The notes: a model not told the origin generated them from the letters alone. Counted from the stretch's first letter, positions 1 through 6,383 are shown. The stretch is DNA of 7,553 nt from Actinomycetota bacterium (GCA_023475715.1 JAMCVO010000299.1:1-7553), one strand, 5' to 3'. Made by a program: numbers and translations.

Positions 1-41
1 ATTTTCTCAGTTTCGAGTGAAAAATAGTCTGAATTTTCCAT
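1..41 (-). CDS. Start of an unidentified gene, cut by the left window edge
   Basis: Only the first 13 codons are inside the window (ATG at 41-39), reading MENSDYFSLETEK and still open at position 1. The reason to believe it is the context. An AGAGGA ribosome binding site (51-56) sits 9 nt before the ATG. A good promoter lies further upstream (TTCACA, 16 bp, TATAAT at 99-126), giving a leader of about 50 nt. The gene has the same orientation as pyruvate kinase and begins 174 bp beyond its stop codon, but the intervening promoter suggests separate transcription. The peptide is too short and too polar to assign to a family, so the product is unknown. Confidence 0.5.
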   Translation of the reverse strand, partial: MENSDYFSLETEK

Positions 42-98
42 TTAAAATCGTCCTCTAATTATTAATCCAAAATACCTGATTATAATCATAAATAATGT

Positions 99-126
99 AT
101 TATATTCCTTTTACATAAATTGTGAA
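99..126 (-). promoter_or_regulatory. Putative sigma70-type promoter for the left-edge gene
   Basis: On the minus strand, TTCACA (126-121, one mismatch to the -35 consensus) is followed after 16 bp by a perfect TATAAT (104-99). Transcription would begin near position 92 and run into the AGAGGA site and ATG of the left-edge gene. The surrounding 215-bp spacer is AT-rich, so a chance TATAAT is possible; the paired -35 raises confidence. Confidence 0.45.
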
Positions 127-215
127 GTTTTATTTTAATTATTTTCGGGTCACTTATTTTATCTATAGGTTATTGATTCTGTGGATTATCCAATAAATTT
201 AAAGCTATTTGGTTT

Positions 216-1685
216 TTATTCGATTTCCTTTACGTTTATAAAATTGGTGCTGCCTGGCTTGTTCATAAAAATACCACCTGTTATAACCACTATATCTCCT
301 TTCTTGATATAACCAAGTTTTTTGGAAACAGAAACAGCCTCGCCAATCAATTTATCAACACTGCCAAAAAATTTTGTTTTTGCAGGAATTACACCCCAGG
401 TAATCATAAGCTGTCCTATGACCCATTCATGAGGGCTTGTACCAATTATTATACTTTCAGGCCTGCTTTTGGAAACCTGTCTTGCCGTACTGCCTGATTG
501 AGTGGATGTTATAATAGCCTTTGCACCAAGCACGCTTGCAATTTCACAGGCAGCAAAGCTTATTGCTTCTGTTATCGTATGCTGTTTAACAGCAAACTTT
601 TTCTGCATAATTTCATTGTAATCAAGGGTTTCTTCAGTCTTATTTATTATTCTGACCATAGTTTTAAGAGCTTCAACAGGATAGCCTCCGGCAGCAGTTT
701 CCCCTGACAGCATTACGGCATCTGAACCGTCAAGAATTGCATTTGCAACATCACTTACTTCTGCCCTTGTAGGCCTGGGGTTTCTAATCATCGAATCCAG
801 CATCTGGGTTGCTGTTATTACTGGTTTCCCAACCATGTTTGCCTTTTTAATTATCTCTTTCTGTATATTGGGTACATCTTCCTGTGGAACCTCAATCCCC
901 AAATCCCCTCTTGCTACCATAATAGCATCTGCTTGCTTTAATATGCTGTCAAAGTTCGAAACAGCTTCATGCTTCTCAATTTTTGCTATAACCATTACAT
1001 GACTGTTTTTTTCTTTTATAATGGATTTTATTTTTTTAATGTCTTCAGCATCTCTTACAAAAGATTGTGCGATGAAATCAACACCCACTTCTATACCAAA
1101 ATTTAAAAAATCCATATCTTTTTCGGTGACAGAATTCACGCTCACTGACAGGCCAGGAAGATTTATTCCCTTATTGGAGCTCAACAGTCCTCCCCTTATA
1201 ACAACTGCGTCGGCATATCCATCCAATTTATTAATTTTTTGAATTCTGAATTCGAGCAATCCATCGTCAATAAAAATTATACAGTTTTCTCTTATGTCGT
1301 CTAAAAATTTATCATAATTTACCTTTATTACCGGGATTACTTCCTTGGAAAGACTTGAATTTGAGTTGATGTTATTTTTTTTATTTGCAGTTGAAAAAAT
1401 GTCGCGGATCGTTAAAATAATCTGCTGACCATCCTCGAGAATAATGTCTTTAACAAGTCTGCCGACTCTGATTTTTGGACCCTGGAGATCAAGTATTACC
1501 GCGGTATTTGTCTTACGTTTCATGGAAATAGCCCTGATATTTTCAATCTTTTTTTTAGCCTCTTCTTTGCTGCAATGGGAAGTATTTATCCTGGCTATAT
1601 CCATCCCGTTAAAAATTAAATTTTCAATTGCCTCATAAGATTCACTTGAGGGACCTATTGTGCAAATAATTTTTGTTTTTCTCAA
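216..1685 (-). CDS. pyk: Pyruvate kinase
   Basis: This enzyme transfers phosphate from phosphoenolpyruvate to ADP, giving pyruvate and ATP in the last step of cytosolic glycolysis. The 489 residues cover the whole A/B/C-domain fold. Visible landmarks are the N-terminal TKIICTIGPSS, substrate-binding R32 and N34 in ARINTSH, LDLQGPKIR (65-73), catalytic K235 and metal ligand E237 in IAKIEKHE, ARGDLGIEVP (258-267, D261 metal ligand), TATQMLDSM (291-299) and RPTRAEVSDVANA (304-316). The C-domain ends without the extra PEP-utiliser-like domain of some Firmicute enzymes. GPKIR has lysine (K71) where K+-dependent enzymes have glutamate, which predicts a K+-independent enzyme. The B domain carries an Asn/Ser/Lys-rich stretch at about 97-116. 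The start is TTG, supported by AAAAGAG 5 nt upstream and by the conserved MRKTKI N-terminus. No strong terminator is seen after the stop. Confidence 0.98.
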   Translation of the reverse strand: MRKTKIICTIGPSSESYEAIENLIFNGMDIARINTSHCSKEEAKKKIENIRAISMKRKTNTAVILDLQGPKIRVGRLVKDIILEDGQQIILTIRDIFSTANKKNNINSNSSLSKEVIPVIKVNYDKFLDDIRENCIIFIDDGLLEFRIQKINKLDGYADAVVIRGGLLSSNKGINLPGLSVSVNSVTEKDMDFLNFGIEVGVDFIAQSFVRDAEDIKKIKSIIKEKNSHVMVIAKIEKHEAVSNFDSILKQADAIMVARGDLGIEVPQEDVPNIQKEIIKKANMVGKPVITATQMLDSMIRNPRPTRAEVSDVANAILDGSDAVMLSGETAAGGYPVEALKTMVRIINKTEETLDYNEIMQKKFAVKQHTITEAISFAACEIASVLGAKAIITSTQSGSTARQVSKSRPESIIIGTSPHEWVIGQLMITWGVIPAKTKFFGSVDKLIGEAVSVSKKLGYIKKGDIVVITGGIFMNKPGSTNFINVKEIE

Positions 1686-1728
1686 TATAGCTCTTTTGAT
1701 AATTAATATTTTTATCTTTTTAAGAGAT

Positions 1729-1737
1729 ATTGTAGCA
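1729..1737 (-). promoter_or_regulatory. Extended -10 promoter candidate for pyk
   Basis: The minus strand reads TGCTACAAT, an extended -10 element (TGn plus TACAAT, -10 at 1734-1729). No good -35 lies 16-18 bp upstream, which is tolerable for extended -10 promoters. The start would be near 1722, giving a leader of about 36 nt containing the AAAAGAG ribosome binding site. Local AT content makes this a moderate call. Confidence 0.4.
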
Positions 1738-1784
1738 GATATTTAAATATAAAATTAAAAATCCTGTAAGAAATAAAATATTAT

Positions 1785-1844
1785 TTTGGAATTCTGGATT
1801 TGGTAAGTTTACCCCAACAAATTTTGATTTTAAAAAATTCCAAA
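1785..1844. repeat. Nested inverted repeats between CPBP gene and pyk
   Basis: Outer 9-bp arms TTTGGAATT (1785-1793) and AATTCCAAA (1836-1844) are perfect complements. Between them lies a second dyad, GGTAA-GT-TTACC (1802-1813). The pair sits just downstream of the CPBP stop (1884) and upstream of the pyk promoter, on the strand both genes share. It could be a structured 3' end of the CPBP transcript or a regulatory site. It is not a classic terminator because no T-run directly follows the outer arm. Confidence 0.4.
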
Positions 1845-1883
1845 GTTGCAATTGATGGCTTTTTATTATTTAAGAGTAAAAAA

Positions 1884-2495
1884 TTAAATATTTACAATAT
1901 AAATAACAGAAATATAGATGACTGTGTGTATGACCACAATTGGCCAGAACGATTTACTTCTTAGTGCAATATATCCAAATATCATACCTGTAATAAGGGT
2001 TGAATAAAATTCTACAGGAGGTTTGTTCCAGTGTACTATAAAAAATAATAGAGTTTGAATAATATTCGCTTTATTAAATCCAACATATTCTTGTAAACCA
2101 AATAAAAGAAACCCCCGAAAAAAAAACTCCCATGCAAACATATATATTATTGTTTCTAAAACTAATTCTAATTTAAAATCTGTACCGGAGTAATATTCAG
2201 CTACTGGGTTAGAGTATTTTACTGAAAAATAAATGATTATAATAGCAATCAGACTAGCCACTGTACTTAAAAGTAAACCTATCTTCCACTCTCCTAAACT
2301 GAAACCGAAATTTCTCCATTCCTTTTTAAGTAGAAACTGCACGACGAATAATGGGAGCATTAGGTATAAAATAAAGGCATCAACAGTCTCATTCAATAAT
2401 CTGAAATTAACTGAGAAAAGTAATATTGCAATAGAACTAAATATTATTACAATAGATTTATTGTCATTTTTTTGCGAAAAAAGCTTTACTAACAT
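1884..2495 (-). CDS. CPBP-family intramembrane metalloprotease homologue
   Basis: This is a small polytopic membrane protein (203 residues) of the CPBP/Abi family (CAAX proteases and bacteriocin-processing enzymes), which are glutamate-type intramembrane proteases. About six hydrophobic segments are visible, near 15-30, 38-56, 72-91, 110-134, 145-155 and 165-202. The family motifs are present in order: WEFFFRG (122-128; E123 and R127), FFIVH (151-155; H155), and a third histidine at H190 in VVIHTVIY. Two deviations stand out: the first Glu of the usual EExxxR is Trp122, and the third motif HxxxN is HTVIY. Activity on a peptide substrate therefore cannot be assumed. The preceding FGFSLGEWKIGL segment is also typical of the family. 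The ATG start is preceded by only a weak ribosome binding site. The gene lies 198 bp upstream of pyk on the same strand, with no visible link in function. Confidence 0.88.
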   Translation of the reverse strand: MLVKLFSQKNDNKSIVIIFSSIAILLFSVNFRLLNETVDAFILYLMLPLFVVQFLLKKEWRNFGFSLGEWKIGLLLSTVASLIAIIIIYFSVKYSNPVAEYYSGTDFKLELVLETIIYMFAWEFFFRGFLLFGLQEYVGFNKANIIQTLLFFIVHWNKPPVEFYSTLITGMIFGYIALRSKSFWPIVVIHTVIYISVIYIVNI

Positions 2496-2821
2496 AAACT
2501 TAGCTAATGAGAGTCAATAATAAATTATATTTGAAAATCAAATAGCTATAATAAAATATTATAAACCGAGAAAATCTTATTATTAGTAAATAACTAAATA
2601 TGCTATTATAATTTCGATAAAAAAAATTTTAACATAATTCTTCAATATTTTTTTATTAATTTTCAGTTGTTATTATAGAATAAGCATTGCCGCTAAATAT
2701 TATTAAACATTTTTTTTAATATAATAAAACAGTTTAGCAGCTTAAAAACTATTATTTTTTTCAAAACAGTTTCAATTGACAATAATGTTATATTAAAAAA
2801 ACAATAAGGATACAAATAAAA
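2496..2821. other. Gene-free, very AT-rich divergent spacer
   Basis: These 326 bp separate the CPBP gene (leftward) from the acyltransferase gene (rightward) and must hold both promoters. The DNA is nearly all A/T, with many TATAAT-like words that cannot be ranked by eye. A short inverted repeat, AGTTT (2731-2735) with AAACT (2746-2750), is followed by a T-run (about 2754-2761). It resembles a weak terminator or attenuator facing the acyltransferase, but its 5-bp A/T stem is not convincing. I see no plausible coding region or RNA gene. Confidence 0.6.
2786..2810 (+). promoter_or_regulatory. Putative promoter and ribosome binding site of the acyltransferase gene
   Basis: TGTTATATT (2786-2794) is an extended -10 element (TGn plus TATATT). 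A TTGACA at 2776-2781 is too close to serve as its -35. Transcription would start near 2801, just before TAAGGA (2805-2810). That ribosome binding site is 11 nt from the ATG at 2822, rather far but the only purine-rich site present. Confidence 0.35.
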
Positions 2822-3964
2822 ATGAAAAGCACATCTACCAGACTATTGTATATTGATAATATCAGAATCCTGCTTGTAACCCTGGTTATCCTCGTTCACA
2901 TTTCTTTAACATATGGTCCTGTGGGAGGTTGGTATTATAATGAAAGATCAGGTTTACCATCAACCTATGTGCTGGGATTTTTTGTTTCATTTTGCCTGGC
3001 TTTTTTTATGGGATTATTTTTTATGATTTCTGCATATTTTATTATTCCTTCCTATATTAAAAAAACAACAAGTGCTTATATCAAGGAAAGATTTAAAAGA
3101 CTTGCCATACCCTTGCTTTTTTATATTATTGTTATCGGGCCTTTCCTTCTTTATATCCAGACATTTTTTATTGCAGGAGAAAAAGTTAATTTTTTTTATT
3201 TTTATTACAACTACATAATTAAAAATGTCGTCATTGAGGCAGGCCCCTTATGGTTCGTTGCGACTTTATTTACATTTACTTTAGTTTTTGTTGCTGCAAT
3301 AGAGATCATTAAAAAAATAGCTAAGAATAACAGAATTATAATAAGCAAAGATGTAAAGTTTCCACAAAATTACAAATTATTTATATTTATTCTACTAATT
3401 GCTATAGCCATTTTTATTCCAAGAATATGGTTTCCTATTGGAAGTGGAATCATAAGTCTGCAACCATTCCCTCAATATATTTTTCTATTTATATTTGGCA
3501 TTTTTGCATACATTAATAACTGGTTCGAAAAGATAACTTATAAAAAAGCAATATTTTGGTTTACAATATTAATAATTACCATTCTTCTTTGGCCTTTAAT
3601 TATATTTTTTAGCGGAGCTTTTGAAGGTGCTAATATCACATTACTGGCCGGAGGATTTCACTGGCAGGCATTTCTTTATTCATTATGGGAATCGATTATA
3701 TGTGTGAGTATTTCCATAAGTATTATTTATTTTTTCAGAGAAAGGCTAAATTTTCAAAGTAAATTTTTTAAAACACTTTCAGAGAGCGCATATACAGTTT
3801 TTATAGTTCATCCACTTATAATTGTTCCGTTATCCTATTTAATAAGAACGCTTGAATTTCATCCCTTAATTAAATTCCTGATCGTAGCTATAATTGGAGT
3901 ACCTTTAAACTTTTTAATAGGAAGTCTTATAAAAAGAATACCATTCTTAAAGAAAATACTTTAG
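2822..3964 (+). CDS. Membrane acyltransferase, acyltransferase 3 family (OpgC/MdoC-like)
   Basis: A polytopic inner-membrane protein of 380 residues with about ten hydrophobic segments, from the acyltransferase 3 family, which moves acyl groups across or at the membrane onto cell-surface carbohydrates. Family landmarks appear in order: YIDNIR (10-15) then LVILVHIS (21-28, conserved His26 in helix 1), FFMISAYFI (66-74, the usual FF.lSG.f position), IKERFKRLAIPLL (87-99, Arg-rich cytosolic turn), GPLWFVATLF (141-150), and SAYTVFIVHPL (322-332, the late YxxHP-type motif with His330). This arrangement most resembles glucan-modifying OpgC/MdoC-type members, but the acceptor cannot be told from the sequence. 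The gene stands alone on the plus strand, with no sugar-polymer genes beside it in the window. It ends 157 bp before the 3' end of the oppositely oriented tRNA-Cys. Confidence 0.9.
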   Translation: MKSTSTRLLYIDNIRILLVTLVILVHISLTYGPVGGWYYNERSGLPSTYVLGFFVSFCLAFFMGLFFMISAYFIIPSYIKKTTSAYIKERFKRLAIPLLFYIIVIGPFLLYIQTFFIAGEKVNFFYFYYNYIIKNVVIEAGPLWFVATLFTFTLVFVAAIEIIKKIAKNNRIIISKDVKFPQNYKLFIFILLIAIAIFIPRIWFPIGSGIISLQPFPQYIFLFIFGIFAYINNWFEKITYKKAIFWFTILIITILLWPLIIFFSGAFEGANITLLAGGFHWQAFLYSLWESIICVSISISIIYFFRERLNFQSKFFKTLSESAYTVFIVHPLIIVPLSYLIRTLEFHPLIKFLIVAIIGVPLNFLIGSLIKRIPFLKKIL

Positions 3965-3982
3965 AATCCTGTGGCAATAATT

Positions 3983-4024
3983 GAATTTAATTTAACTCTA
4001 TTAGACTGTTCAGGAATTAAATTC
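3983..4024. repeat. Inverted repeat downstream of the acyltransferase gene
   Basis: GAATTTAATT (3983-3992) and AATTAAATTC (4015-4024) are perfect 10-bp complements separated by 22 nt. They begin 18 bp after the acyltransferase stop, so they may fold at the 3' end of that transcript. The stem is nearly all A/T, the loop is long and no T-run follows, so it is not a standard intrinsic terminator. Confidence 0.35.
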
Positions 4025-4044
4025 TCTTAATGGATAAAACAGAC

Positions 4045-4065
4045 TGGTGAGAGAGGATTCGAATC
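4045..4065 (-). other. tRNA 3'-end-like fragment (T-arm plus CCA), possible relic
   Basis: The minus strand reads GATTCGAATC followed by CTCTCTCACCA. This resembles a T-loop (TTCGAAT) running into an acceptor 3' end with CCA. The distance from loop to CCA is about 4 nt shorter than in a real tRNA and no 5' half is visible, so it is not functional. It lies 57 bp downstream of tRNA-Cys on the same strand. It could be a decayed second tRNA, an attachment-site scar, or chance, since GATTCGAATC is itself a palindrome. Confidence 0.25.
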
Positions 4066-4091
4066 ATTTATAATATTTAAATTATTATTTA

Positions 4092-4115
4092 GATACTTTA
4101 ATATATAAATGTATC
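4092..4115 (-). terminator. Small hairpin after tRNA-Cys, weak terminator candidate
   Basis: GATAC (4092-4096) pairs with GTATC (4111-4115). TTTA and TAAA extend the stem around an ATATA loop with one bulged base. It begins 7 nt beyond the CCA end of tRNA-Cys on the minus strand. The following bases are AT-rich but not a clean T-run, so terminator function is only plausible. Confidence 0.3.
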
Positions 4116-4121
4116 AAGAAA

Positions 4122-4195
<74 letters not shown>

Positions 4196-4209
4196 ACAAT
4201 CATGCCACT

Positions 4210-4215
4210 ATTATA
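4210..4215 (-). promoter_or_regulatory. -10 element of the tRNA-Cys promoter
   Basis: The minus strand has a perfect TATAAT (4215-4210) placed so that transcription would start about 8 nt before the mature tRNA 5' end. A second TATAAT lies exactly 30 bp upstream (4245-4240). The -35 region (AGGTTT at 17 bp) is poor. The gap to the amrS stop is only about 70 bp, so read-through from amrS is also possible. Confidence 0.5.
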
Positions 4216-4264
4216 AAGCAGCCCATTGCAAGAAACCTTATTATAGAACAAAAAAAAATAAAAG

Positions 4265-5288
4265 TTAATAACCTAAATTTTCATCAAAAACACCATCGAT
4301 TTTTGAACCACATTTAATGCAAGAGTTATTTTTTATTTTATTTTCTCCGACTGTAAAACCAAATCTTTTAATAAGTAAATCTCCGCAGTTAAAACATATG
4401 GTGTTTTCAAGCTCTCCACCAGGAATATTTCCCCCGTATACATATTTTAGCCCTGCCTTTTTACCAATTTCAGCAGCCTTTGCAATGCTATCGACTTCTG
4501 TAGGAGGCATTTTAGCCTTATATTGAGGATAATAAGCACTGAATGTGCCACGGAATTGTATCACTTATGCCAGCTAGAAATCCGGAGATCCCCTGTATCT
4601 CCTCTTCAGAGTCATTCATTCCCGGAATTAGAAGAGTTGTAACTTCAATCCATATGTCCAGCTCATGCATATACTTTATATTATCAAGGACAGGTTTTAG
4701 CTTGCCTCCAAGCTTATCTCTATAAAATTCCTCAGAAAAGCTTTTCAAATCTATATTTGCAGCATCAAGATACGGCTTTATCATTTGGATACATTCTTTG
4801 GTCATAAAACCATTTGTAACGAACACATTTTTTATGTTATTTTCATTGGCAAGTTTTGCAGTGTCATATGCCAGTTCAAAAAAAATAGTTGGTTCTGTAT
4901 AAGTGTAAGAAATGCTTGCACATCCATTTTCCAGTGCATTATCCACCAGCTGTTCAGGCGAAACGGGTTTTCCCTCAATCTTGTCATAATCACAAGGCAT
5001 TTGAGAAATTTGCCAGTTCTGGCAGAAGAAGCATTTAAAATTACATCCAGGAGTGGCAATTGATAATGATTTTGTACCAGGCAGGAAATGAAATAGCGGT
5101 TTTTTTTCTATTGGATCTATATTTTCAGCAATTATATTTTCATAAACAAGGGTATACAAAGTCCCATTTCTATTTTCCCTCACATAACATTTTCCCTTAC
5201 CGCCTTCTGAAATTACACATCTGTGCGAACACAGATCGCATCTGACCTTATTTGTGGTTAATTTTTTATATAAATATGCTTCTTTCAA
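4265..5288 (-). pseudogene. amrS: AmmeMemoRadiSam system radical SAM enzyme AmrS, split by a +1 frameshift
   Basis: This is a radical SAM enzyme of the AmrS family, found with Memo- and AMMECR1-like partners; its reaction is not settled. The first reading frame holds four N-terminal cysteines (CDLCSHRC then GKGKC), GTLYTLVY, DPIEKKPLFHFLPG, the cluster motif CNFKCFFCQNW (CxxxCxxC), TYTEPTIF and VTNGFM. It then leaves the family sequence right after IPWH and stops at 4518. The next frame resumes exactly with FSAYYPQYKAKMPP and carries KYVYGGNIPG and two CxxC pairs (CFNC, CIKC) to TAA at 4265. One extra base near 4544 explains the break; removing it gives 340 residues, the usual family length. 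I chose the TTG at 5288 because KEAYLYKK fits the family start and GAAAGAAG lies about 8 nt upstream. An in-frame TTG at 5306 has no ribosome binding site. No Memo or AMMECR1 gene is in the window. Confidence 0.9.
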
Positions 5289-5315
5289 ATGATGCGCTTC
5301 TTTCAAAATTTTTAT

Positions 5316-5335
5316 TTATAATAAATTTATTATAA
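5316..5335. repeat. Perfect 20-bp A/T palindrome upstream of amrS
   Basis: TTATAATAAATTTATTATAA is identical to its reverse complement with no spacer. It sits 28 bp before the preferred amrS start and contains -10-like words on both strands. In DNA made only of A and T such palindromes arise easily, so an operator role is only a possibility. Confidence 0.3.
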
Positions 5336-5517
5336 TAATTTTATAAATATTTGTTAAATAATTATACGCTAATTCCATAAATTTTACTACCTTGAAAAGC
5401 TGCAATCAGTTATTATATTTTTAAGTAAACGGTATTGACAGTAAAAAAATAGAAAATCAAACTATTATGTATCTTTGTTTAAAGAATTTACCTGTTTGAG
5501 GAATAGAATCAAGGCTT

Positions 5518-5550
5518 AAAAAAATTGAAATTAACCAATAACTAAATTTC
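5518..5550 (-). terminator. Weak intrinsic terminator after the DUF2795-like gene
   Basis: On the minus strand GAAATT (5550-5545) and AATTTC (5532-5527) form a 6-bp stem with a 12-nt loop, followed after AA by seven T (5524-5518). It begins 4 nt after the stop codon of the DUF2795-like gene, the expected place for ending the rrf2 operon. The stem is short and AT-rich, so efficiency is doubtful. Confidence 0.4.
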
Positions 5551-5554
5551 TTAA

Positions 5555-5914
5555 CTATTTGCAAATATCAGATATATCGTTAAAAAGTATGTCTTCAGGC
5601 AGCTCATCCAATGTTTTTATAACAATATCAGAAGAGTTTTTATTTTTTATGTAATTCATGATTTCCTGTTTAGTTACAGGATAAATTATTTTTTTTAATG
5701 CATTTCTTATTTCTAAATTACAGACAATTTTCACATTCTCGCAAACATCATCAAGTGACTCATATACTTTTTCCTCAAGACTATTTAATGCAATTATTGA
5801 AGCTTCACTTATGTTTGAGTATTTTTTAATAATATTTATTATTTCATTTTTTGATTTAGGGAATTTTTCCTCTTTTAAAGCTGACATTATTTCCCGGTTG
5901 CAATATATAGCCAT
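5555..5914 (-). CDS. Tandem DUF2795-like protein
   Basis: A 119-residue, probably cytosolic protein made of two copies of one domain of about 54 residues, at 6-59 and 66-118. The copies share the frame N-x-E-I-x-x-A-L-K, then F/Y-P, S/T-K-x-E-I, N-x-I-K, and a later L-x-x-L followed by a D-[VI]-C ending. The pattern ALK...[FY]P.[ST]K.E[IL]...L..L resembles the DUF2795 family, small helical domains of unknown function common in Actinobacteria; that match is by eye. There is no signal peptide or membrane segment. Each repeat has a cysteine near the start of the linker or end (C58, C117), plus C5 and C65. The ATG is preceded by GGTGG 7 nt upstream. The gene begins 26 bp after the rrf2 stop, so the two are likely co-transcribed. 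Confidence 0.8.
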   Translation of the reverse strand: MAIYCNREIMSALKEEKFPKSKNEIINIIKKYSNISEASIIALNSLEEKVYESLDDVCENVKIVCNLEIRNALKKIIYPVTKQEIMNYIKNKNSSDIVIKTLDELPEDILFNDISDICK

Positions 5915-5940
5915 TAAAATACCACCATTAATACCTTCAT

Positions 5941-6366
5941 TTAGAGAAACTTATTTTTTATTTTATACCGCCTTATCATCATTTGTAAAGTGTATGATTC
6001 AAGTATTGTCAAAAGTTTAATACTTATTTCTGTCCAGATATCTTTTGTCGTGCAAAAGTCTGACCTGTTGCAAATTGCCGGATTATCAACACACTCAACA
6101 AGATTTAAGGGGCCTTCAACAGCAACAATTATTTCACTCAATTTTATATCTTTTGGGTGTTTAGATAAAAAATAACCCCCGTGCGCACCTCTGGAAGATT
6201 TTATTAATCCAGCTATCTTCAAAGGCATGATGATTTGAGCCAGGTATTTTAATGATATTTCCTGGGATTTGCTTATATCTTTTAGCAGAACTGGCCCTTT
6301 ATTATAGTTAAGAGCCAGTTCCAGCATCAATCTGGTGCCATATCTACTTCTTGTTGAGAGTTTCAT
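5941..6366 (-). CDS. Rrf2-family transcriptional regulator with three cysteines
   Basis: A 141-residue DNA-binding regulator. The N-terminus MKLSTRSRYGTRLMLELA, the winged helix-turn-helix with LKDISKSQEISLKYLAQII (28-46), and the wing KSSRGAHGGYFLSKHP (57-71) are diagnostic of Rrf2/IscR proteins. After the dimer-helix start come Cys92, Cys99 and Cys105. This nearly matches the C92/C98/C104 spacing of E. coli IscR, whose cysteines hold a [2Fe-2S] cluster. The IscR histidine ligand (H107) is not present at the matching place (TTK follows C105). A cluster-sensing role for iron-sulfur, redox or nitric oxide stress is therefore plausible but unproven. No iscS/iscU genes are nearby, which argues against calling it iscR. 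The neighbours are a doxX-like gene upstream and a DUF2795-like gene downstream. GGTGAG lies very close to the ATG. An AT-only dyad (6411-6434) upstream may be an autoregulatory operator. Confidence 0.93.
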   Translation of the reverse strand: MKLSTRSRYGTRLMLELALNYNKGPVLLKDISKSQEISLKYLAQIIMPLKIAGLIKSSRGAHGGYFLSKHPKDIKLSEIIVAVEGPLNLVECVDNPAICNRSDFCTTKDIWTEISIKLLTILESYTLQMMIRRYKIKNKFL

Positions 6367-6383
6367 ATCTCACCAGTAAAAAA

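Noticed and set aside
1..58. Possible 3' end of a plus-strand gene at the left edge
   Set aside because: Short open stretches exist in two plus frames, but neither shows recognisable residues. The minus-strand start with promoter and ribosome binding site explains the region better.
4832..5059. 75-residue minus-strand frame inside amrS
   Set aside because: It overlaps the radical SAM core in another frame and encodes nothing recognisable.
5316..5335. 20-bp perfect palindrome as a firm operator
   Set aside because: It is pure A/T in a region of almost pure A/T, where one or two such palindromes are expected by chance over a few kilobases. Kept only as a low-confidence repeat.
5328..5390. Possible 20-codon leader peptide before amrS (MELAYNYL...), with AAGG upstream
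   Set aside because: The composition is what random AT-rich DNA gives (Ile, Asn, Leu, Tyr), the ribosome binding site is weak and distant, and no regulatory codon run is seen.
5435..5468. TTGACA with TATTAT on the plus strand as a promoter
   Set aside because: The 22-bp spacing is too long and no plus-strand gene follows.
5914..5940. Eight-codon open frame between rrf2 and the DUF2795-like gene, with TAATG overlap
   Set aside because: It begins right after the rrf2 stop and overlaps the next start, so translational coupling is imaginable. It is too short to separate from chance and has no ribosome binding site of its own.
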